A stretch of 5,908 nt of DNA, taken from positions 1 to 5,908 of the forward strand of contig WQVR01000065.1 in the NCBI GenBank assembly GCA_009785775.1, given 5' to 3'. The position numbers and the translations under genes are program-made. This DNA comes from Candidatus Proendomicrobium guianensium (GTDB lineage: Bacteria > Elusimicrobiota > Endomicrobiia > Endomicrobiales > Endomicrobiaceae). Positions 1 to 4,700 of this stretch are shown piece after piece; the first letter of the stretch is position 1, and each line of letters starts with the position of its first letter. The notes beneath the pieces were generated by a model. The model saw nothing but the letters and a program-made list of their open reading frames with translations. It did no database searches and had not been told where the DNA came from.

Positions 1-26
1 GTATTGGAAAAAACAACATTCGACAT
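1..26 (-). CDS. Possible 5' end of a further gene leaving the window
   Basis: On the minus strand an ATG at 26-24 follows an AGGAGA Shine-Dalgarno-like site at 41-36 with a 9-nt spacer. The eight visible codons read MSNVVFSN and stay open to the window edge. The spacing and the strong ribosome-binding match suggest a real start, and the gene would lie just after the decayed Bro-N gene. Eight residues are too few to recognise a family, so this is a signal-based call only. Confidence 0.35.
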
Positions 27-50
27 TAAATATACTCTCCTAAAATTTTT

Positions 51-613
51 TCACTCGCAGATTATTATTCCACTCCATACTTTGCTCATTAAATCTGTAA
101 GTTTTGCGTACTCTAGCCCTTTTTTTACTCCGCTTTTATCCCATTCATCAATACTTTGCGAACCTCTATAGATTTAATACGCTGATTTATCCAACTTTCG
201 CTATAACCTAAATGCCTGTAACTGTTAATTGCACGCTCTATAGAAATTTCGGGGTCTATTGTTTCGTCAAGCCTTTCACTGCCAACTTTTGCAAGCCACA
301 GCTTGAAAGGCTCTGCTTTCTTACTTGGTATAGATTGAACTAAGCGTAAAATCTGCTCTGTATCTGCAACATCTGTTAGTCGCATTTTTTTGTCAGGCGC
401 AAGCATTTTCAACTGGTTAGCAATACTAACCACTTCACTACCTTCTTCTTTAAGTTTATTTTTCAGCCACTTCCAATAGTTTCGGCTTTTTTCATAGTCC
501 GATTGGTCGGTTAAAATAGCAATTACATCGGTGATTGAAAACCACCATTTCTCTGCTTTCTCATCCCAAGTGCTACGGACTATTTTTTCTTCAAACAGTT
601 TTACTTTGTTCAT
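51..613 (-). pseudogene. Decayed Bro-N / DinD-like (phage antirepressor-type) gene, frameshifted and truncated
   Basis: The first 155 codons, from ATG 613-611, match the family of Bro-N domain proteins related to DNA-damage-inducible protein D and phage antirepressors. Visible landmarks are WWFSITDVIAILTD, the NYWKWLKNKL block, QLKMLAPDKK, LTDVADTEQILRLVQSIPS, KAEPFKLWLAKVG and a closing GYSESWINQRIKSIEVRK. After VRKVL the frame changes near 149-151. The original frame gives a non-family tail MNGIKAE and stops at 125-127. The other frame continues the expected family sequence DEWDKSGVKKGLEYAKLTD and then MSKVWSG, to about position 69, before stopping at 51-53. Comparing with the usual VRKELTDEWD, about four bases may be missing. 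Full-length relatives run to roughly 260-290 residues, so the C-terminal part is lost as well. An open frame continues upstream to 769, but that stretch is the palindromic repeat and not family sequence. The ribosome binding site is weak. Bro-N domains bind DNA and are common in phages and mobile elements. This copy is probably non-functional. Confidence 0.75.
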
Positions 614-643
614 GTTTACACCCATCTCAGCATTACTAAGAAT

Positions 644-754
644 ATTTTTGCAAAGGGTTTTGGCGTTTTTGCAACGCTTACGGCGCTGAAGTTTGCGAGT
701 AGCAAATGAAGCGGCGTGTAAGGCGGCAAAAATCCAAAAGCCACAGCAAAAACT
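644..754 (-). repeat. Palindromic repeat, copy A (111 bp)
   Basis: This 111-bp stretch matches 3206-3317 at about 79% identity with one 1-nt gap, in the same orientation. It folds back on itself almost end to end. Read on the minus strand, the outer stem is TTTTTGC/GCAAAAA, then a TGT/TTT internal loop, GG/CC, TTTTGG/CCAAAA, a second TTTTTGC/GCAAAAA, CTTAC/GTAAG, CGCT/AGCG, and an apical TTTGC/GCAAA stem with a 5-nt loop. Substitutions relative to copy B are compensated at 747/650, 727/671, 710/687 and 705/693. It lies between the tRNA-Gln hairpin, which it overlaps by 6 bp, and the start of the Bro-N pseudogene. Which strand is functional is not known. It could be a structured RNA, a REP/MITE-like repeat, or a processing or termination signal. 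Confidence 0.85.
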
Positions 755-795
755 GCCTAGGTGGGACAAAAAAGCCCGTCCACATCGGCAGTTTT
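749..795 (-). terminator. Hairpin downstream of tRNA-Gln, possible terminator
   Basis: A perfect 9-bp inverted repeat, AAAACTGCC at 749-757 and GGCAGTTTT at 787-795, encloses a second stem of GTG/CAC and GAC/GTC (761-767 with 778-783, one bulged G). On the minus strand the outer arm ends in a run of T residues, so it could terminate transcription of the tRNA. The plus strand also ends GGCAGTTTT, so it may work in both directions. The inner loop contains a six-base T run on the minus strand, which is unusual. The distal arm overlaps the end of palindrome copy A. Confidence 0.55.
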
Positions 796-801
796 ATTAA
801 A

Positions 802-873
802 CTGCCCGACATGGACTCGAACCATGAATCTTCTGTTCCAGAGACAGACGTGTTACCATTACACTATCGGGCA
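802..873 (-). tRNA. tRNA-Gln (anticodon CTG)
   Basis: On the minus strand a full cloverleaf can be drawn. The acceptor stem is TGCCCGA/TCGGGCA, the D arm GTGT-AATGGTA-ACAC, and the anticodon stem TCTGT/ACAGA with loop CTCTGGA, giving anticodon CUG for the glutamine codon CAG. The variable loop is AGATT, and the T arm is CATGG-TTCGAGT-CCATG. The U1-A72 pair and discriminator G73 (position 802) are typical of glutamine tRNAs. CCA is not encoded, since TTT follows the discriminator, so it must be added by nucleotidyltransferase. The gene starts 29 nt after the stop codon of the preceding membrane-protein gene with no obvious terminator between, so it may be co-transcribed with the gltX cluster. 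A promoter within that preceding gene cannot be excluded. Confidence 0.95.
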
Positions 874-902
874 ATTTTTTAACTGCTAAATTTGCTTATA
901 TC

Positions 903-1250
903 TTATATTACGCCTGAGTTTTGAAGCAGCGTAAGAGCCACCTGTAGCAAAATAACAACAATAGCATAGCAAACAGTTACTTTTAGCGCTTTAAAAAGGC
1001 TTCTTACTTCAAAGCCGGACACAAGGCGCGAAAGAAACATTAATATAAACGGAAGAGCCACCAGCGTAGCTATAAGCTGTGCGTGTTGAATATGCAAAAA
1101 TCTTGGAACAAGCCACCCAATACCAAAATCTATAACGGCAAACATAATAGCCGCTGTTACTAAAGACCAAAAATCTTTAACACTATTCCACCCGCCGATT
1201 CTAACAGCCGCCATAAATAATAGCGCCGCAAATATACCTTGTTGTATCAT
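903..1250 (-). CDS. Small four-helix membrane protein, unknown function
   Basis: A 115-residue, strongly hydrophobic protein that I do not recognise as a named family. Four probable membrane segments lie near residues 4-20, 28-50, 57-78 and 88-111. The linkers carry a few charged residues, for example SGFEVRSLFK between helices 3 and 4. A short polar stretch with W-NSVKDFW follows the first helix. There is no cleavable signal peptide. The start is well supported by AAGGAGA at 1258-1264, seven bases before the ATG. It lies 28 nt after the DUF1844 gene and 29 nt before tRNA-Gln on the same strand, so it is the likely last protein gene of the gltX cluster. An inner-membrane location is inferred from hydropathy alone. 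Confidence 0.8.
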   Translation of the reverse strand: MIQQGIFAALLFMAAVRIGGWNSVKDFWSLVTAAIMFAVIDFGIGWLVPRFLHIQHAQLIATLVALPFILMFLSRLVSGFEVRSLFKALKVTVCYAIVVILLQVALTLLQNSGVI

Positions 1251-1257
1251 TGTTTTA

Positions 1258-1264
1258 TCTCCTT
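1258..1264 (-). promoter_or_regulatory. Ribosome binding site of the small membrane protein
   Basis: AAGGAGA on the minus strand, seven bases before the ATG at 1250-1248. It is the strongest Shine-Dalgarno match in the gltX cluster and fixes the start of this otherwise unrecognised gene. Confidence 0.8.
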
Positions 1265-1278
1265 TGTTTTACTTACTT

Positions 1279-1650
1279 TTATTTATCACAACCGCAGTTA
1301 GCGGTTTCATCTTTTTTTTCGCAATCACAATTTTCTTTACCGCAACCGCATTTGCATGCTTCGGGCGGGGCGGGTTCTTTTTTATCCTGCGGTTTTGCCG
1401 CTTCGTCTGCATAGTTTAACTGCAAACTTGAAATGGTTTCGGCAAGTAAGCTTTCTTCTTTAGAAGTTAAATTGCCTTTTGTTTTTTCGCGAAGCATTTC
1501 CAGCACGTCTATATACATTTGCGCGGCCTTTAAATCTACGCTTATTTTGCCGTCCATTTGATTGGGAACTTTACCCAAAAATTGCCATGTAGCGCCCGCA
1601 AACATTGTTATAAGCCCGAAAAACTTTTGGTTTATGTCTTTATCTTCCAT
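1279..1650 (-). CDS. DUF1844 family protein with cysteine-rich C-terminal tail
   Basis: A 123-residue protein. Residues about 8-82 carry the DUF1844 pattern: FFGLITMFAGATWQFLGKVPN, then a DGKISVDLKAAQMYIDVLEML block, KTKGNLTSKEE, and a closing SSLQLNYADE. The family's function is not known to me. Its members are small, probably helical, cytosolic proteins. After a proline- and lysine-rich linker (about 85-97), residues 99-123 contain seven cysteines arranged CxCxC, CxC and CxC, interspersed with Lys, Glu and Asp. This resembles metallothionein-like or other metal-binding tails and is not part of the usual domain as I know it. GGAGG at 1655-1659, four bases before the ATG, supports the start. 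The gene begins 12 nt after the gltX stop codon, so translation may be coupled to gltX. Confidence 0.85.
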   Translation of the reverse strand: MEDKDINQKFFGLITMFAGATWQFLGKVPNQMDGKISVDLKAAQMYIDVLEMLREKTKGNLTSKEESLLAETISSLQLNYADEAAKPQDKKEPAPPEACKCGCGKENCDCEKKDETANCGCDK

Positions 1651-1654
1651 GATA

Positions 1655-1659
1655 CCTCC
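1655..1659 (-). promoter_or_regulatory. Ribosome binding site of the DUF1844 gene
   Basis: GGAGG on the minus strand within the 12-nt gap between the gltX stop codon and the ATG at 1650-1648. The spacer is short, at four bases. It fixes the DUF1844 start and suggests re-initiation by ribosomes finishing gltX. Confidence 0.75.
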
Positions 1660-1662
1660 AGA

Positions 1663-3141
1663 TTATTTGAAATATATTTCTAATGCTTTATCAATACGTT
1701 TTACAACTTCATCACGTCCGAAAACTTCTAGCATATGAAACAGGCTTGGGCCTTGCGTGCGCCCCGAAGTAGAAACACGAAGCGGGTGGAATACCTGCCC
1801 AGTTTTAATGCCTTTTTCCGTTGCTAAGTCACGCGAGTATTGCTCTAAACCTTCAGCTGTAAAAGGCTCAAAACTTTTTAAACGCACAGCGCTTTCGGTA
1901 AGTACAAGGCGCGCGGTTTCTTTTGATTTGTCGGATAAAAACACTTTATTTACAGACTCTTCTTCAAAAACCACCTCTTTATCAAAAAAGAAGCTTATTA
2001 AAGCAGGAATACCCGCAAGCAGTTTTATTTTTTCATGCTCAAGCTCGATACCTTTTTTTACAAGCGTATCGCCCCAGCCTTCAATAAGTTTTTGGTTATT
2101 GGTTTGCGAAATCCAAGTCATAAATAAATCGTAAACTTGGGCGGGTGTTTTTTTGCGTATATATTCGCCCTGCATCCAAAGAAGTTTTATGGTGTCAAAA
2201 GTGGCTGGGCTTGAGCCGCAACCCTCAAGGCTGAATTTATTTATTAAATCAGGCAAGTCAAAAAGCTGTTGGCTGTCTACGGTAGACCAGCCAAGCAAGG
2301 CAAGATAATTAATTAAAACTTCGTTTAAATAACCCTCTTGCATGTATTCCAACACAGAGGTATGCCCGTGACGTTTGGATAGGCGCGCGCCGTCTGAACC
2401 CATTATCATAGACAAATGCGCGAATTTCGGCAGTTCCCAACCGAATGCTTTGTACAAGTGCAATTGACGCGGAGTGTTAGAGATGTGGTCATCCCCGCGG
2501 ATAATATGGCTCATTTCCATTAAATAGTCGTCAACAACGCAGGCAAAATTATAGGTGGGCGTGCCATTGGCTTTCATTATTACAAAGTCGTCAAGAAGCG
2601 AGTTATCAAACTCTACATTCCCACGCACAATATCTTCTAAAACTATATTGCCAGAAACGGGCATTTTAAAACGTATTACGGCGGATTTGTCGCTTGAGCC
2701 GTCTTGCTTTCCAAAACAAGAGCCGTCATACTTAGGGGGCTTTTTTTCGGCTTGGGCTTTTTTTCTCATTGCGTCTACTTCTTCGGGTGTGCAGTAACAG
2801 CGGTAGGCAAGCCCTTTTTCAAGCAAAATGTCGGCATATTTTTGGTAAATGCCGTCTGTCTTGCGTTGCATTTGATAGTACGAGCCGTATTTTGCGGAAG
2901 TATCACTACTTTTACTGCCGGGACCTTCGTCCCAGTTAAGATTAAGCCATTTCATAGCGTCTAAAATAACTTTTACAGACTCATCCGTAGAGCGCGCTTC
3001 GTCTGTATCTTCTATGCGGAGTATAAATTTGCCGCCTGTGTGGCGCGCGAATAACCAGTTAAACAAAGCTGTGCGCACACCGCCTATATGTAAATCTCCC
3101 GTGGGGGAAGGCGCAAAACGTACACGTATATTTGAATTCAT
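1663..3141 (-). CDS. gltX: Glutamyl-tRNA synthetase (class I)
   Basis: A 492-residue cytosolic enzyme that attaches glutamate to tRNA-Glu using ATP. In bacteria lacking glutaminyl-tRNA synthetase, GluRS also mischarges tRNA-Gln for later amidation by GatCAB. The N-terminus reads RVRFAPSPTGDLHIGG, with the HIGH-type motif HIGG at residues 18-21, followed by FILRIEDTDEARS. The KMSKS-type motif is LSKRH at 254-258. A zinc-site remnant C-x-C-x24-C (C115, C117, C142) sits in the catalytic insertion; the usual fourth ligand after C142 is not obvious, since CFGK follows. Residues beyond about 330 form the helical anticodon-binding part and end in the GRTQGPSLFHMLEVFG block. Length is normal for bacteria. 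AAGGA at 3148-3152, six bases upstream, fixes the start. It is the first gene after the palindromic repeat and heads the cluster with DUF1844, the small membrane protein and possibly tRNA-Gln. Whether it discriminates against tRNA-Gln cannot be told from reading alone. Confidence 0.97.
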   Translation of the reverse strand: MNSNIRVRFAPSPTGDLHIGGVRTALFNWLFARHTGGKFILRIEDTDEARSTDESVKVILDAMKWLNLNWDEGPGSKSSDTSAKYGSYYQMQRKTDGIYQKYADILLEKGLAYRCYCTPEEVDAMRKKAQAEKKPPKYDGSCFGKQDGSSDKSAVIRFKMPVSGNIVLEDIVRGNVEFDNSLLDDFVIMKANGTPTYNFACVVDDYLMEMSHIIRGDDHISNTPRQLHLYKAFGWELPKFAHLSMIMGSDGARLSKRHGHTSVLEYMQEGYLNEVLINYLALLGWSTVDSQQLFDLPDLINKFSLEGCGSSPATFDTIKLLWMQGEYIRKKTPAQVYDLFMTWISQTNNQKLIEGWGDTLVKKGIELEHEKIKLLAGIPALISFFFDKEVVFEEESVNKVFLSDKSKETARLVLTESAVRLKSFEPFTAEGLEQYSRDLATEKGIKTGQVFHPLRVSTSGRTQGPSLFHMLEVFGRDEVVKRIDKALEIYFK

Positions 3142-3205
3142 AAAATTTCCTTACTAATTTATAGAACAAGGCAACGTGTTTTGAGTTTGCATTGTTATGG
3201 TTTAA
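3142..3205 (-). promoter_or_regulatory. gltX leader region between palindrome copy B and the gltX start
   Basis: This 64-bp stretch holds the gltX ribosome binding site (AAGGA at 3148-3152) and an AT-rich TATAAAT-like sequence on the minus strand near 3157-3164. No convincing -35 box lies at the expected distance, so a promoter here is only a possibility. I see no T-box hallmarks such as a GGTGGNACC sequence. Transcription could instead read through from hisG across the palindrome. Confidence 0.25.
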
Positions 3206-3317
3206 ACTTTTACACAGGATTTTGGAATTTTTACGACGCTTGCGACGCCGAAGTGTGCGGACTAGCACATAAGGCGGTGTGTAAGGAAGTAAAAATTCAA
3301 AAGCCAAAGTAAAAACT
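3206..3317 (-). repeat. Palindromic repeat, copy B (112 bp)
   Basis: Second copy of the element at 644-754, same orientation, about 79% identical. On the minus strand it folds as TTTTAC/GTAAAA, a TTT/TGT internal loop, GG/CC, TTTT/AAAA, a perfect 10-bp GAATTTTTAC/GTAAAAATTC, a weakened CTTAC/GCAAG, CGCC/GGCG, and an apical TGTGC/GCACA stem with a 6-nt loop. Positions 3310/3212, 3290/3233, 3273/3249 and 3268/3255 changed in pairs relative to copy A, keeping complementarity. One pair (A opposite C in CTTAC/GCAAG) is broken. The element begins within the hisG TAG stop codon, so it occupies the hisG-gltX spacer. No T run follows the distal arm, so it is not a standard intrinsic terminator. Confidence 0.85.
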
Positions 3318-4188
3318 AGTATATAATCTTATTTAGAGGATACTCTATAATACCTTCGGCACCGGCTCTTTTAAGCGCGGGAATAAGTTTTTTTAGAACT
3401 TTCTCTTCCATGATAACTTCTAAAGCAAGCCAGTTATCATCGGTAAGCGGGCTGACGGAAGGTTTTTTTAAAGCAGGCAGAAGGCTCATAATTTTTTGCA
3501 AATTTTTAACGTGTATATTAAGCTTTAAGCCCACCATGCCTTCAGCCGCAAGCGCGCCTTTTAAAAGTATGGCAAGGTTTTCAATTTTTTCGCGTTTCCA
3601 AGCGTTTTTTAGGGCTGCGTCATTACAAATTAGGCGCGTGGTAGAAGTTAACATTTCGTCTATAATGCGCAAGTTGTTGGCGCGCAGGGAAGAGCCCGTT
3701 TCGGTAAGTTCTACAATGGCGTCTACAAGGCGGCCGGCTTTGGCTTCGGTAGCGCCCCATGAAAATTCTATATTTGCGTTTACCTTATTTTTTTTGAAAT
3801 ATTTTTTTGTATAGTTTACAAGCTCGGTGGCAACTTTTTTGCCGTTTAAATCTTTAAGCGTTTTTATTTTGCTGTCATTAGGCACGCACACCACCCAACG
3901 CACAGGGCGAAAGCCTGATTTTGCGTAGTTAAGCTCGCAAACTTCGCGAACGTTAGCGCCCGACTCGCATATCCAGTCAAAACCCGTAAGGCCTGCGTCA
4001 AAAGTGCCGTCGGCAACGTAGCGCGCCATTTCCTGACTACGCACAAGCATTATTTCAAGTTCAGAGTCGTCTGAAGTAGGAAAGTAGGAACGCGAGGAAG
4101 CCGTAATGCGTATGCCCGCTTTTTTAAAAAGTTCTATTGTGGATTCTTGCAGGCTGCCTTTAGGAAAGCCCAGTTTCAGTTTGCTCAT
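3316..4188 (-). CDS. hisG: ATP phosphoribosyltransferase, long form
   Basis: A 290-residue cytosolic enzyme for the first step of histidine biosynthesis: ATP + PRPP to N1-(5-phosphoribosyl)-ATP. The N-terminus LKLGFPKGSLQE (residues 4-15) and the block VADGTFDAGLTGFDW (58-72) are typical. The PRPP loop appears as VDAIVELTETGSSLRAN (155-171), followed by the family signature EMLTSTTRLI (178-187). The C-terminal part from about residue 215, ending GAEGIIEYPLNKIIY, is the ACT-like regulatory domain of the long form, which mediates histidine feedback inhibition and needs no HisZ partner. The start is set by GGAGA at 4195-4199, six bases upstream, and overlaps the end of cvpA by 29 nt, implying translational coupling. 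No other his gene is visible. The TAG stop codon shares two bases with palindrome copy B. Confidence 0.97.
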   Translation of the reverse strand: MSKLKLGFPKGSLQESTIELFKKAGIRITASSRSYFPTSDDSELEIMLVRSQEMARYVADGTFDAGLTGFDWICESGANVREVCELNYAKSGFRPVRWVVCVPNDSKIKTLKDLNGKKVATELVNYTKKYFKKNKVNANIEFSWGATEAKAGRLVDAIVELTETGSSLRANNLRIIDEMLTSTTRLICNDAALKNAWKREKIENLAILLKGALAAEGMVGLKLNIHVKNLQKIMSLLPALKKPSVSPLTDDNWLALEVIMEEKVLKKLIPALKRAGAEGIIEYPLNKIIY

Positions 4189-4681
4189 TAGTTGTCTCCG
4201 GTATATTATTTTGAATTTCGATAACTTTTTCTAAAATATTTTGCCTGATATCCCTTAGAGAGAATGCCCCGAACTGCGGAAGGTATCTGTTAAGCGTCAT
4301 GGTGCTAAAACGCGATAAAGACACTCTGGAATCTTCAATAAAATCCTGAGCATTTTTTATAGAGGGAAGTATTACATTAAAGCACACAAGCGCCCACACA
4401 AAAACGCCCAAAACAGCGCCCGCGGTTTTGTCTACTATGTTTAAGTAAAAAAAATTGACAAGCCTGCGCACCACTAACCCTGCAAAAAACACAAGCATAG
4501 CCATTACCGCAAAAATTATGTAGTAATTTATGCCGTATGGATAAGGGTAATAGCTTGCCGCCATTATGCCGACAAAGCCTGCCGCAACAGCAAAAGAACT
4601 TCTTGTAATACCCGTGGCAAAGCCAAGCATAAAAATTACAGCACAGCTTGCCACAAAAACTATATCTAATATAAAACTCAT
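4160..4681 (-). CDS. CvpA family membrane protein
   Basis: A 173-residue protein with four predicted transmembrane helices, near residues 3-24, 29-45, 52-71 and 86-106, then a polar cytoplasmic-type tail (about 107-173). The topology, the LDIVFVASCAVIFMLGFATG start and the VDKTAGAVLGVFVWALV segment before the last helix fit the CvpA (colicin V production) family, though overall similarity is moderate. E. coli CvpA is an inner-membrane protein needed for colicin V production, and its broader role is unsettled. The gene starts 19 nt after the DUF1015 stop codon with only a weak AAGG (4692-4695) upstream, and its end overlaps hisG. It is therefore probably the middle gene of a DUF1015-cvpA-hisG operon. 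The tail ends in an E/T/N-rich stretch encoded by the region overlapping the hisG translation start. Confidence 0.75.
   Translation of the reverse strand: MSFILDIVFVASCAVIFMLGFATGITRSSFAVAAGFVGIMAASYYPYPYGINYYIIFAVMAMLVFFAGLVVRRLVNFFYLNIVDKTAGAVLGVFVWALVCFNVILPSIKNAQDFIEDSRVSLSRFSTMTLNRYLPQFGAFSLRDIRQNILEKVIEIQNNIPETTNEQTETGLS
4195..4199 (-). promoter_or_regulatory. Ribosome binding site of hisG inside cvpA
   Basis: GGAGA on the minus strand, six bases before the hisG ATG, lies within the last codons of the CvpA-family gene. It decides the hisG start and explains the 29-nt gene overlap. Confidence 0.75.
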
Positions 4682-4700
4682 TACTTGTTTACCTTACCGC

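Noticed and set aside
614..769. N-terminal extension of the Bro-N open frame, with an Arg/Lys-rich stretch RRKRCKNAKTLCK
   Set aside because: It is a translation of palindrome copy A. The similar RRKRRKNSKILCK peptide from copy B (3206-3317) arises from the same DNA repeat, and the Bro-N family similarity starts only at 613.
1757..2134. Plus-strand open frames opposite gltX (also 2555-2797 and 2704-2964)
   Set aside because: They are antisense shadows of the clearly coding gltX frame, with no ribosome binding site or family pattern.
3059..3307. 82-residue minus-strand frame over the hisG-gltX spacer
   Set aside because: It starts inside palindrome copy B and overlaps the start of gltX in another frame. 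Its resemblance to the other repeat-derived peptide is due to the repeat, not to a shared protein.
3206..3317. T-box or other amino-acid riboswitch upstream of gltX
   Set aside because: There is no T-box antiterminator consensus or specifier-loop arrangement, and the same element also occurs at 644-754, away from any synthetase start.
3206..3317. Ordinary intrinsic terminator of hisG
   Set aside because: The stem is far longer than usual, has several internal loops, and no T run follows the distal arm on the minus strand.
644..3317. CRISPR array or composite transposon bounded by the two repeats
   Set aside because: There are only two copies 2.5 kb apart in direct orientation, flanking housekeeping genes. 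No transposase, spacer-repeat periodicity or target-site duplication is seen.
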